Shown: in pieces, positions 35,331-46,434 of the stretch
Numbering within the stretch: the first letter of the stretch is position 1
Layout: each line of letters opens with the position of its first letter
Assembly: GCA_963691655.1 (NCBI GenBank)
Contig: OY829329.1
Coordinates: forward strand, 69,270,822 to 69,334,821
Origin: Toxonevra muliebris
Lineage: Eukaryota > Arthropoda > Insecta > Diptera > Pallopteridae
DNA length: 64,000 nt
Direction of reading: 5' to 3'
Notes under the pieces: model-generated
Databases searched by the model: none
Told to the model about the DNA's origin: nothing
Seen by the model: the letters and a program-made list of their open reading frames with translations, nothing else
Made by a program: the position numbers and the translations under genes

Positions 35331-35734
35331 TTTGAATGTTTTGAAGCAGAATTTACCTGAAGAGGTGAAGGCGAAGGGGGTTGGTTGGAGGCACAGTGTT
35401 TTCCTTTTTTCTATCTTTCCCAGTTAATAAGATATTCATGCATTCAGGTAGTCTAGGAAGGGTCTCCAGGTATCCGGCATCGATTTTTCTGATTTTCAGA
35501 AATGTTGAAGGGCACGGAAATCTAAGAAGAGAAAACGCTTTTAAGGGTAGTTCTGCCCCTCCAAAGTAGGGGTTATAAAAGCCGATTTTGTTATTTCTCA
35601 CATTAGGATGAAGATTTTGGTGTCGTGAAATTTCGTTCTCCATATTTCGAATAAAAAATCAGTAATAAAAATTAGAGCTACGCGGTTAAGCGCTTTCGCC
35701 CAAATCTATAGACAATGAGTCTTGCCTAGAGTTG
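35331..35734. other. Unique DNA, less AT-rich
   Basis: 35340-35640 is open for 96 codons on the minus strand and 62 on the plus strand and is richer in G/C than its surroundings. I do not recognise either translation. There is no splice or start signal strong enough to call an exon. Confidence 0.3.
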
Positions 35735-36520
35735 TGGTTAACTGAAACCGGTTAACCGGTTTTCTTTTTCGGTTAACCGCTCGGTTAGTAGAATTTATGG
35801 AATACTATTAAAATACTATTATTAGTTAGCAATCGAAAACCGGGTATTTTTAATCGAATAACTCGAAATTTGGAATAATTTTAAAATAAATATAAAATAA
35901 ATTTGTTTAAATTACACAGTTATCGAACGGTTTTTCCTGCAACAGTAAAATTATCTGTTCAAGTAATTACACAGTGTGAGAGCACATCTCGGGCATGGGA
36001 CTTGCCATATGTAATGGTCAGGGTACGTATACAGGATCAATATCCTATCTGGAGTTTTACAGATTTTTTTATTATTGAATTTCGGGTTTTTTTTTTATTT
36101 TTTTTTTTTGTAACAAATTTTAAATTGTTATGAGATTTTCGTCAGTAATTAAACGTAGGTTATGTATTTATATAAGTTTTTAATATTTTGCCTCCAGAGG
36201 GCGAGCAGTTTGGGAAAGTTTAAAGCTATTTTATGGAAGCTATAAGAAATAATAATTGAAATGCATTCAAATTTGACTATATTATTGTTAATATCAAATG
36301 ACTTACTTATGCAGAAAATCATAAATCTCTCTTAAACCGTTGCCTTTTTAGAAACATAAAATATAAAAAAATTTAAATGGTTTTTTGTATATTTATTTTC
36401 TATTTATTCAGAAAATATTATTCGTGGGTCATATGAGTTATAAATTGGTTAATTTCTACTAATCGTATTCGAAAACCGGTTACTAATATTTTCTTCGTAT
36501 TCGATAACCGGTTTTTTTTT
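35735..36520. repeat. AACCGGTT-ended dispersed element
   Basis: 35748-35790 has nested GGTTAACCGGTT palindromes, and 36470-36515 has CCGGTTACTAATA and GATAACCGGTTTT. The two clusters are partly inverted to each other. Such AACCGGTTAACC tips occur in fly and other insect non-autonomous DNA transposons (from memory). Exact ends and target duplication were not resolved. Confidence 0.45.
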
Positions 36521-37490
36521 GAAAAAGTCTTCCTACTAACGAAATAAATTCAGCATTATCTTTCAATTTCTTTTTATCTTGTTATTTTGTTATTTTATTC
36601 TAAAAATTATACTTACATTTAATTTTAATTCCAAAAAAACTTTTTCCAGTGTGCGCTCTCTCACAGAAAAAAATATTCAAAACAAAATCCGAAAAGCACA
36701 CACACACACACACACGCAACCAAACGACGGATTTTAAGGGTTGTAGCTGTAGCAACAACAACAACAACAACGAATTTTGACATTTAAAGCAGACATTTGC
36801 TGCTATTATAGCCAAATTACCGCACTCCGCGTACACCCCGCCGCTGAACTTTTAAAGCAAGAAGCACTTGAATTTTTTGCAGGCAAAGAAGAACAAGAAA
36901 GAAGATAGAAAAAAATACTTTTGCACACAATTCAAACGATTTTTCACAAGTTTCATATAAAATTTAGCCAAATAATAAAAATTAAACTATTATCTACTTG
37001 GATTTTGTATTTGGTAATTGATAAAAAGTTACACCACTATGATTATTTATAATATTTTCTATACAAATTCTACACAAAGTTTCGTGTTTTTTTTGTTTGT
37101 TCTAAGTTTATTGCTTATGAAAAATTATTGCCATTTAGTATTTTCTAAAGTTGTTTTTTTTTTAATGCACTTTTGGTATACGTTTAATAGAAAAATGTTT
37201 ACAAAATATTTATTGAATAATTTTTTCTAGAGTTTCTTCTCTTTTGTTTTTATTTTTTGTTGGTTTTCCTTTTTTTTGGTTTCCTTTTTTATACGGACAT
37301 AATAAATTTTAAGCTCAAAAAGGACGACGATTTAAATTTTATTTTGTTGGTTGTCTGTCACTTGCGTATGACTAACGCGAAACTGACACAAAAACACTGG
37401 CAAAGCAATTGTTTTTTGTTTTTGGTTTTTTTTTTTTCGTTAGACAGACAGATAGACAGTGTTTGTTCTATAGAAGCTTCTCAAGTTTAC
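36521..37490. other. Non-coding DNA with CA and CAA runs
   Basis: CA run at 36696-36714 and CAACAACAACAACAACAA near 36752-36770. The rest is T-rich. No coding exon recognised. Confidence 0.4.
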
Positions 37491-37503
37491 ACTTGAAACT
37501 TAC

Positions 37504-37790
37504 CCTTATGCAGAAAAGAATATTTTGACAGTCAGAATGTCAATTTAAAGTCAAAAGAGCGCATAAACACAGGAAGTAGAGAGCGTAGTGTAGTAACTCT
37601 CTTTTTCTCTCTCTCTCTTACTCTCTCAGTTGTGAGACTGCGCATATCTTTTATTTGTGTTGGTTTGTTTTGAATTTTGACATTTTGCTGTAGTTGAAGA
37701 CATACAAGAAAAAACAGAAAATTGTGTTCGTTGAACTCGTTCGTTAGTGCTCTCTTTCTCTCTTTTTGTTGTTTTTTCTTTTTGCTTTTT
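37504..37790 (-). promoter_or_regulatory. Possible 5' non-coding exon with donor, minus strand
   Basis: On the minus strand a GAGAG cluster is followed by ACGAACGAGTTCAACGAACA, then a short upstream frame GCAAAATGTCAAAATTC (stop after 10 codons), more GAGAG, and ATAAGG followed by GTAAGTTTCAAG (donor 37503-37498). GAGAG-rich promoters and non-coding first exons are common in flies. It has the same strand as the exon at 13027 and could be its distant first exon. Evidence is limited to signal shape. Confidence 0.25.
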
Positions 37791-39186
37791 TTGTTGTTGT
37801 TTTTTTCCTGAGTTTGTTAAGAAATCTTACTGATGACATTTTGTATTGTATAAAAAAAAAATTTCTGCACATTTTATTTAACACTATTACACAATTTCCG
37901 GTTTGGCAGTTGTTGGCCGGATGTGAGTTGATTTTGAAAATTTTGGGAAATGAAAATATTTAATATTTATAATACTTAAAGAATAAAGCTTGTACAAAAA
38001 ATAAAGGTTAATTTTATTTGTACATAGTTCAATTGGTTTTATTCTTCTGGCCAATTTTATGATATTTGAATTTTATTTTGTAGATTGCAATCAGTTTCAC
38101 GTTTGGGTTGAATTATTGCTTATAGTCATATAGAATATTTAACAATTGAAGCGCAACCTCCTCAATCAACTCACTGGCAACAATTTATATATGTACACGT
38201 TAGGTACTTTGATTAACATTAAAAGCTTAGTTAAAGTAATCGCAAAGAATAGCCATCGAATATATGTATGCCAAGAATGCAAACATAAATTAAATGAAGA
38301 TAAATTTCTAGGAAATTATATATTTTAAGAGATAGGGACCTATTACTTTTGCTTTAATATATAAATATAGTGAATGCTATTTGAACCTTCATTAAAATCT
38401 CAACAATAATCCAAAAAATTTATGAAAGAATAAAACGATATACATTTTTCTCAATGAAATTAAATCAAGAAGAATTAAATAGACATGTTATAGACACAAG
38501 AGATGGAGAAGCAGACAGGCACATTCAGACAAAACAGCAGACGAGAAGATGTGAAGCTTAAACAAATCTTCATTCATAATAATATTAATATGCAAAGCAA
38601 AATAATAAAACCTATGTAGTTGAGGTTGTAAATTTCGAAAACAGAAAACAAAGCAAAAAAAAAAAATTAAAAGAGGAAGAAAATACACAAATACTAAATC
38701 AATATATCCGTATTGGAAAATATATTAAGACAAATTGGTTTCACTAAAAACCAACAAAAAAAAAAAACCCCCACGTCAATGATTTAAATTATTTTTGGTA
38801 ATCCTAAAATACTAGCAAAAAAAAATATGAAAAACTCACTGTGTAAACTGGAAAAAAATCACTCAAAATAAAACAAAACCAAGAAAAAAACAAAAAGAAA
38901 CAAGGGTCGGCAAAAAAAAAAAACAAAAAACATATTAATAAATTTGTTTCCACCACCCTCTATTCTCTTATGTGTGTGTGTGTATGTGTGTGTGTTTTAG
39001 TTTATGAGTGTTTGCACGTGTTAGTGACATTGATTATGTGTAGTGTTTATATGCACCCAGTGGGAAGTGAGAAAGAGAGAGAGAGAGAAATGAAATATAT
39101 TTTGTAAACAAATTAGCGCTTCTCTCTCGCGAGATTTGAATGCAGACGTCAAAGCTAGCAGCACTATGCTTTTCACGATCTACTAA
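37791..39186. other. AT-rich non-coding DNA
   Basis: Poly-A runs near 38655 and 38755 and a TG run at 38970-38995. No exon or repeat family seen. Confidence 0.4.
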
Positions 39187-40230
39187 AGCTTTTTGAACGA
39201 AGGCTCAGAGTGCATAGAACAATAACAAATCGCTCTTACTCTTTTGAGTACTCTCTCATATGAACATGTGTGTGTGTGTCTTTTGAGTACTCTCTCCTGT
39301 GAACATGTGTGTATGTGTGTAAAAAATCATCATTTTTTTTCTATTGCACACTCGCTGAAATATTTCTCTCATTTGTTGGTATATTGAGTCCAGAGTGCGT
39401 AAAGCAATCACAATTCTCACGCTCATTCTCTTTTCAGTGCTCTTTTATGTGAGCATATCATTTCATATACTAGTGAATGTAAAGCTAAAGCTTTTTGAAC
39501 GAAGACTCAGAGTGCGTAGAACAATAAAAAATCGCTCTAAACTCTTTTGAGTACTCTCTCATATGAACATGTGTGTGTGTCTTTTGAGTACTCTCTCCTG
39601 TGAACATGTGTGTATGTGTATGTAACAAATTATCATTTCTTTTCTATTATACACTCGCTGAAATATTTGGTTCTCTCATTTGTTGGTATATTAAGTCCAG
39701 AGTCATTCATATACTAGTGAATCTAAACAGATCAAGATTTTTTTTCTATTACAAACTACTCAAATATTTCTCTCGCTCATTTGTTTTTATGTTGAGTGTT
39801 ATATTCTTTCTAAACCTGTATCAAATAATATTAACAGTTACAAGTCAAAGCCCATGAAAATTAAATAAAGAAATAATAGAGAAGAGATAAATTAGAGTGG
39901 GTGAAAGATGAGATACAAAGAGCAATTCAATAATTGCGTCGCGATTAAAAATATGTATATGTAGTGCCGTTATCGAAATGAATTTCTAGTGAGAAATATT
40001 AAAAGACCGAAAAACTACGAGTACTCTTTAATAGCAATAAGTATTAAAAAGAGAGATTGAGTTCAACGCACCCAAAACGATTTAACGAAAGAGCGCTCAT
40101 TAATTTTTTTTTTTTTTTTTTTACTCAAAAATGAGGAAACGAAGTGAGTCGCTCTTTGAGTGAGTAATATTGAGGGGGAGAAGGAGTGTCATATTTCTTC
40201 TCAATAGCGAGTTTAGATCTTTAGTGACTC
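39187..40230 (+). repeat. Dispersed family B, copy 4, with a ~302-bp tandem duplication
   Basis: The first block, beginning AGCTTTTTGAACGAA, is present at 39187 and again at 39489 (302 bp apart). Each block contains a smaller duplication of CTTTTGAGTACTCTCTC plus a GAACATGTGTG run. The remainder follows family order through GTGCCGTTATCGAAATGAA (near 39965) to TTTCTTCTCAATAGCGAGTT. Entirely non-coding. Confidence 0.65.
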
Positions 40231-40394
40231 CTTAACCCTAGTGTGATTTTCTAGAGCGCTTCTCTTGTGATTTCTTTGAATATGTCTTTCAAAATGTCTA
40301 TTCATATTTGGAATCCAATCTATAATTCTGGGTTATGATTTCAAATATTAGTAGCTTATATAGGATATTGAAAGATTAAGAACTATCACTAAGG

Positions 40395-40560
40395 AGAAAT
40401 CGTGATTTGCCCGTCTCTGTATACACTGTTGTTGTGATGACTACATTTGTTCATTAAGCCTGCTTATAGATAACTTCAAATAACGAAATTGACATGAACT
40501 TAAGTCATGACTTTGAAAATTAACCTCTAGATTTAATTTTCATAGTCTCCTAAAAACTAT
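40395..40560 (-). repeat. Dispersed repeat J, copy 1
   Basis: Inverted match to 58430-58600. Shared blocks include GACTATGAAAATTAAATCTA, GTTCATG, TTAAGCCTG/CAGGCTTAA and the CAACA-TGTAT / ATACA-TGTTG segment. The two copies are about 18 kb apart in opposite orientation. Class unknown. Confidence 0.55.
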
Positions 40561-41949
40561 GATGTCTTCCTTGAGTTTTGCAAATAAATACTTTCAACTC
40601 CTAAGTTTTTAGAAAATCAATAAGTTAATTAAATGTTGAATTTTCTCCCAAAATCTTAGAGAATCATCATAGAGTTAACCAAATATTTTCCTACCCCTTT
40701 TTTGACGATTTTTAACGCTTCTTTGTCGTATCTTCGGTGCAATATTGAAGTATTTTTGCTCTTCTTTGGTTCTTCTTTAGCTCTTCTCTCTCTGGGCTTC
40801 CTTTGTGATTTTTGCGCGAACTGTTGCAATTCCCACCCACTGGTGTTTGGCTATATAATGCTGCTTCTAAATACGTTCGTGTGGTGTGTATCCCAGTGTG
40901 TTTGTTTGCGTTAACATATGAGTTTTCGCATGTCGTGTGGCATGCCCCAAAGCCTCTTTCATTTACCACATTCTACAAGAGAGAAAGGACAAATTTTTAT
41001 TTTAAGTTCTTTATGACAATTTATAAGGATTTACTTTATTTTTTTTTTTTTTTTTTTTTTGTGGTGTAGGGGAGGGGGGTGGAAATACACTGAGATTTGC
41101 TCATTAATTTTTGTTATCGTCATAAAAGTTTTTTGGGAATACATGTATGCAGATTGTTTTTTTTTCCGTTGCTATTTCATCTGCTTCATCCGACCGCTTA
41201 TTCCTATATAACTTTTTATGTGGTCGGTATCGCACTTGTGTTTTGTGGAGTGAAAATGAAAGTGTGAGTTTGAAAATTTTCTAATAAAAGCACGTAGTAC
41301 CTAGAAATATTAGAGATACTTGTATGTGTGGTTTTTGGTTTAAGACTTTCATATTTGTTGTTATTGCTATTTTGTTTTTTTTTTTTCAGCTATAAAATAA
41401 GAATTTGTTTTTGGGTTTTACTGCACGTATATTTGCTGTTAAATATAATTTTTATTTAAAAAAAAATTAAATAAGTTGTGCTAAATAAAAAAAAAAATTT
41501 GTTTGCAAAATAAAAACTTTTAAAAATGATAAAATTTTGGTTTTACAATTTCCATTTTATTTTTGTTTCACTTTGCATTGTTTTTTTTTTTGTTTTTTGT
41601 TTTTGTGGAAATACTTAACTCGCATTTGTAATTCAAAAATAAAATAATTGGCATTTCTAAAAATGGTGATATTTTAATTTTCCACTTTTTGTAGTACAAT
41701 TACCATAGTGAAAAAAATACAAACGACCAAAATATAGGATATAACTTTATTTTGAAAATTTTTGTTTGTTAAATGTTATGCCATACTAATGAAATCACCA
41801 CAAAAACGTGGCAAGGATATGATATCCCACAAAGCCGCTTTATTTTCAGTATCCTCTCATACGCGGGTGATTTTGAATTTTCGATACGTCTCTCATTGTA
41901 AGGGAAAATCTCACTTTCTCTCTCTAAGGGAAATGTTCGACTTAACACA
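40561..41949. other. Unique DNA, no recognised gene
   Basis: 40690-40980 is less AT-rich and open on both strands for 70-85 codons, but neither translation is recognisable and no splice sites frame them. The remainder is T- and A-rich. Confidence 0.35.
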
Positions 41950-42680
41950 GAGTTCGCAAAAACACTCTATTGAGAAGAAATATTATACTCTTCCTCTTCA
42001 ATATTATTCACTAAAAAATTAACTCATTTTGTTTTCTCATTTTGTAATAAAAAAAAATCGATGAGCGCTTTTTCGTTAAATGCGTTGAATGAATTGAGCT
42101 CATTCTCTCTCTTTAATATTGCATTTATCCAACACAGACTGCGTTCCTTACAACTCTGAATTAAAGAGCGCTCTCTTTGTTTTTGGCTCGATTAATATTT
42201 CTCACTAGAAAAAGTTGTTGTAATGATAAACTCATTTTCATGGCAGAATTACAACCAGTACAACAAGACAATAACAACATATGTACTGCTTTGTTGCTCT
42301 ATAGATCCAAATACAAAACAAAAACAAAGATTTTGGCAGTCCTGAGTCTATTCATACAAAAAAAAAAATAAATAAATAAATAAAAGAAGAGGAAACGAGA
42401 GGATGCTACTATGACCTGTTATAATTTCGCCATGCTCATTTCGATAACGGCACTACATATTCTTTACTCACGATGCAACTAGTTATTGCACTCTTTTGAA
42501 AGACTCAATATACGAACTTGAGAGAGAGCCAAACATTTGATAAGTTTGTAATGGAAAAAAAAATGTTGATTTGTTTTCACTCGCTAGTTTTCGATATGAT
42601 GTGCTCACATGAGAGAGAGCACTCAAAAAAGTAAGAGCGAGTTTTGATTGCTCAACGTTTTCTGATTTAATACTCTCTGA
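41950..42680 (-). repeat. Dispersed family B, copy 5, reversed
   Basis: From the left it reads TTCGCAAAAACACTCTATTG, TTTTTCGTTAAATGCGTTG, GATTAATATTTCTCACTAGA, CTCATTTCGATAACGGCAC, and CACATGAGAGAGAGCACTC, the reverse of copies 1, 2 and 4. About 190 bp near 42240-42420 appear to be inserted or diverged relative to the others. Confidence 0.6.
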
Positions 42681-44149
42681 GCGCTTAGAGTTGTTTTTTT
42701 CTAACAAAAAAAATTTAAAAAATAAATGAGCACAAAAAACTTCAAAAGAGTAATGAAACTTAAAATATTCGAATATCTGAACAAACAAACAAATACGCAA
42801 TTTTTCAATGTGACAATTTACACAATCAAAAAAGATTAGCTCAACTGATGCCTGCCACTGCAAATTTTACAAATAATAATAATAATAATTTTAGCATTAA
42901 AATGATTAAATGATTTAATTTAAAATTATTTAATTTAGTTGAATTTAAATTTGAATAATAAAACCAATCTGCTATTATCTCTCATCGCCATCTTCAACCA
43001 GAAGCCATATATCGATTTATTTTAATAAGCTTATTCATGCGATTAACATTTGACACAACTACTCACTCCTACACTACCTCACTCCCTCCCTCGTTCACTT
43101 ACCGATATATTACGTATTAAGTATGTGTTTTTTTTTTTTATTTATGTAATTTAATCTTATTATCGTGTTGTCATTCGATGCTTTTTTGCCATCATTGGTA
43201 TTGGTGGTTGGCATAATTTTAATCAAAAGTCAATATTTGATTTTTCACAATGAATTGATAAATAAATAAATAAATAAGTTATTTTGTTGCTAAATGTAAG
43301 GCAGGTGCAATATAAATATAAAAATAAAATTAAATTATTTGTGTACCTGTATAATTTTTATTTATGTGTGTGAGTTAATGCCAGTGTGTGTGTGTGTGTG
43401 TTAGCTTGAAGGTGGCATATTAAATTTTTCACGCCTTGGCAGCGGCATTGTGAGGATACATAGATAAATTAAAGCCTGCAGATATTATTTCAAGATTGAA
43501 TTAGAAGATATGTGAGAGTTGCCTTTGAATGTGAAAATTACTTATTATAATTTAGTGGAAATGCGTTTACTCTATACATTCGAAAACATCAAAGATTAGA
43601 GGCGGGAATTTAAGCAGCCTTAAGATGAAAACTACTTGCGTATCTCGTGTCATGGATTATCATCAATCATTTCATTTAGGTTCTTAATTATAGTTACATG
43701 TTTAGTCAATGATTTATGTAATGAAATGTTTAAATTTTTACTTGTTTTTTTTTTTGTTTTTTAGTTTAAACTAGACTAGAAAAATATTGTTAAAAAAAAT
43801 ATTTTCTTTATTTAATATTTCCATATAAATATACCTGCTTTTTTTCTTTTTTTTAATTTTTGAATTTATTAATTTTTTTTTTTTTTTTTTAAATAAAATT
43901 TCTTATGGGAGAGTACTGAAATCTGGATCGGCAACATTTTGTCTGATGAATTCTTTCATTTTGTTTGGCTCTTTATGTACACATAAAAAAAAATTACAAC
44001 AAACCCATTTCTCTCACTCTCTTTATCTTCTCAAGCAATGTTGTTGTATGTTCGGATTTTTGAAATGAAACTTTGAGTGTATTAGTTTAGTGCTATTGTT
44101 TTTTTAAGTAAAACTTATGAAAATTTTACAACGGGAATTGCGTTTGTGT
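42681..44149. other. AT-rich non-coding DNA
   Basis: A TG run at 43387-43400 and an AAT run near 42872. A minus-strand donor-like GTAAGTGAACG at 43102-43092 follows a 37-codon open frame, which I rejected as a gene. Confidence 0.35.
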
Positions 44150-44590
44150 TACAATAAAATAATAAGAAACGAAGTTATGCATGTAGTTGTTAGTGTTTGG
44201 CGAACGAGAGCATATAGAGATCGACTATATAGAATCAAACAGAGAGTCGACTTCTCGCCATTTTATCGCAAATGCTTTAGTGAGAAAGCCGACATAGACG
44301 TCTCTCTCTCTCTCCCTCTCAGATTGCATATAGCTGATCTTTACTCTTATGTGTTATATACGTGTACTGCGTCGTGTTTATGCCGACAAGTGTAGAGAGT
44401 ATCAAACAGAAAAAAAACAACACAAAGTAAAGAGAAGAAGAAAAAACACTTCAACAGAAGGTGTAAATGAATTTCGTACGCGCCAAAAAGTATTGAGAAA
44501 GCAATATGAAAAAAAAACTCTGCGGAAATGATTATAAATTCTTCAGGGTGTAGAGACTGCACGTTTAAGTTTTTTTTTCTTTTTTTTTTT
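44150..44590 (+). repeat. Dispersed family C, copy 2 (lacks element D)
   Basis: Matches 32250-32536 and 32929-33010: AACGAAGTTATGCATG, TTAGTGTTTGGCGAACGAG, AGTGTAGAGAGTATCAA, ATTGAGAAAGCAATATG. It has about 40 bp where copy 1 holds element D. The 92-residue plus-strand frame is not shared by copy 1 and is not a credible protein. Confidence 0.6.
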
Positions 44591-44712
44591 AATTCTAATA
44601 AAATAAAAAAAAGCATAATGTTTATTTAGCTTCCCAATCTCACTTGAGCTTGAGAAAACTAAAGTTCAAAAAGTTCAAAAAAACTTAAATAACACGAAAA
44701 AATGTGAGTACA

Positions 44713-44800
44713 CACATGCCGTCGCCTGAGTATTGATTTGGCGTATAGGCATAGGAATACTTATACACATACGCCAAATCAATTCTCAGGCTACAATGTG
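44713..44800. mobile_element. 84-bp palindromic element, copy 2 (opposite orientation)
   Basis: Arms near 44713-44744 and 44771-44800 contain CGCCTGAGTATTGATTTGGC and partner. The loop is the reverse complement of the loop in copy 1 at 22437, with one or two changes. Confidence 0.75.
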
Positions 44801-44821
44801 TATTTTTTCTGTGAAGAGGAT

Positions 44822-44940
44822 AATGCATGGTTTTCACTATGCAATATTCCCTGTCAAAGAGAGCGAAAGAGAGAATTTCCTATATGAAATTTGCTAGCAT
44901 GTGGGCAAATCTGATGGAATTTGACATTGTGAAAATCATA
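44822..44940. mobile_element. MITE M, copy 3
   Basis: AATGCATGGTTTTCACTATG at the left and TTTGACATTGTGAAAATCAT at the right, with the GAGAG tract and TTTGCTAGCAT internal palindrome in the usual order. Only about 22 bp separate it from the palindromic element at 44713-44800. Confidence 0.65.
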
Positions 44941-45270
44941 AATAAAAAGTAAACCAAAATCAATATTGCAAAGTTTTTGTTAAAATACATTTGTGTGTAA
45001 ATTCAAAAAAATTTGTGTGTACAAATTTTCAAAAAAAAATTTAAAAAAACAAAAAATTTGCTCATTTGTTGTGAGTTTTTAGATTTTTTAAAAAAAATTT
45101 TCCTTTTCCGAATAATTTCAAAATGTTGGAGAGTGTCGTCATGGTCGGGACAGTGTCGTTTTCTCCGTTATATCTAACTGGCGTTCGTTAAGTTAATATA
45201 CAGTATTGTTTGTCATAACGAAAGCAAACTTTTCATGCCATTTTGAGTACAAAGCGTGTATTAAAAGAAG

Positions 45271-45345
45271 TATAAAAAGAGAGTAAAAATACTATTAGTG
45301 CCAGAAGAAGTGAATTAATATAAAAAATAACATGCAAACATCAAA
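45271..45345 (+). promoter_or_regulatory. Possible TATA promoter and tiny first exon
   Basis: TATAAAAAG at 45271 is followed 26 bp later by TTAGTG (initiator-like, 45295-45300), a ~30-base leader, then AACATGCAAACATCAAA and GTAAGTT (donor at 45346). A possible acceptor TTTTCTACAG ends at 45518, giving a 173-base intron, typical of small fly genes. Reading on from exon 1 (14 coding bases) into that acceptor hits a stop within a few codons, so no protein can be supported. Signal shape only. Confidence 0.22.
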
Positions 45346-45518
45346 GTAAGTTAACTTAAATTGTTCGATAAGGTTTAAGAAGTGGAAATATGTAGCATTT
45401 CATGGTGTTTCCATCACGCAAATATGCTTGGTTTGCCAGTATAATTTTTCCTTTTTCTTTGACGTTCATGTTATTTCTAGTCGTATTCCTTCATTCATTT
45501 CTTATTGATTTTCTACAG

Positions 45519-45952
45519 TGCTCCGACAATGTCCTGACCCTGACTACAATTTTTGTTTTTTGGAAATGTCCACAACTCCTGGAATATTAATCCAATTATA
45601 TTTGAATGTTCAGCAAAAACATTGCAATTTGTCAGATATTTTCAACGATATCCAATATTAATAAAAATCCGACATTCAACGGAAGTTATGAGCAAAAGTC
45701 AAAACATGCTCCAACTTTCACGATACTCCCCTACGTAATCAAAATATACACTTTTTTTTGGAAATATGTCAAATATGGCTGGCAAATTTATTTATTTTGA
45801 AGTTAAAAAGATTTTCAAAAATTTTTAAAAATGCCCACTGCATGGCAAATTATACAATTTGGTTAACTATTTGATTGAAAAAATATATAAATATATTTTG
45901 TAAAGCATACATACACATATACATAGTATTTGTTCAAAGTAACTAAATTCGC
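45519..45952 (+). other. Unrecognised region, open in all three plus frames in parts
   Basis: 45519-45800 keeps 60-64-codon frames open in each plus frame, unusual here for AT-rich sequence. None of the translations is recognised. It could be a decayed small gene linked to the promoter-like motif upstream, or chance. Confidence 0.2.
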
Positions 45953-46434
45953 CCTATTCGCTCTTTAGACTAACCCCTTTACAATATGTTACAATAACAA
46001 AATATACGTCATTTGTTTTTACTCTTTCTTAACACTTTTACTCTGGTTTGAACCTTGACTAAAATATATGTTAAACCGTTACCCTGAGTAAGAGAGAAAA
46101 TCAGTGTTGCCTACTTATTAATTTATACGACAACAAAAAATTACAAACAAGAGCTTACTGCTAGCACATTAGATAGGCAACATTGAAATGGAGAGAACAA
46201 AAAAGCACTTGATTGATATTTACCAAAGAGTGCACTATCTCAATTATGGATGCGCTCACTCTCTAAAGCAGCGGTGGCCACCTATACATACACAATAATC
46301 GATTGATCACTCTTTCTATGGAAATGAGCTTTGCACGTGTGAAATTTCTTACTCTCATTTGCCTGCCTGGAAAGTAAAATATTTGTTTTTTTTTTATCCC
46401 GTTACCCAGCACTTTACTCAAAAGAGTGAATAGG
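45953..46434 (-). mobile_element. MITE D, copy 2, reversed, carrying MITE E
   Basis: Ends CCTATTCGCTCTTTAGACTA (left) and, reversed from the right, CCTATTCACTCTTTTGAGTA. The interior matches D copy 1 in reverse, including CAGTGTTGCC beside TACTTATTAATT. About 102 bp at 46269-46370 are additional and belong to element E. Confidence 0.7.
46269..46370. mobile_element. MITE E, copy 2 (nested in D)
   Basis: Starts CAGCGGTGGCCACC, a hAT-like tip, runs through ATACATACACAATAATCGAT and GAAATTTCTTACTCTCATTT, and ends GCCTGCCTGG. Absent from D copy 1. No unmistakable duplication remains at its edges. Confidence 0.7.

Noticed and set aside
35353..35643. 96-residue minus-strand frame in a less AT-rich patch
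   Set aside because: Unrecognisable translation and the opposite strand is also open; kept only as an unassigned region.
40702..41069. Overlapping 70-85-residue frames on both strands
   Set aside because: No domain, no splice or start evidence, ends in a poly-T run.
43103..43214. Minus-strand ATG with 37 codons running to a GTAAGTGAACG donor
   Set aside because: The peptide is Asn/Lys-rich low complexity spanning a poly-A run, the start context is weak, and nothing upstream looks like a leader.
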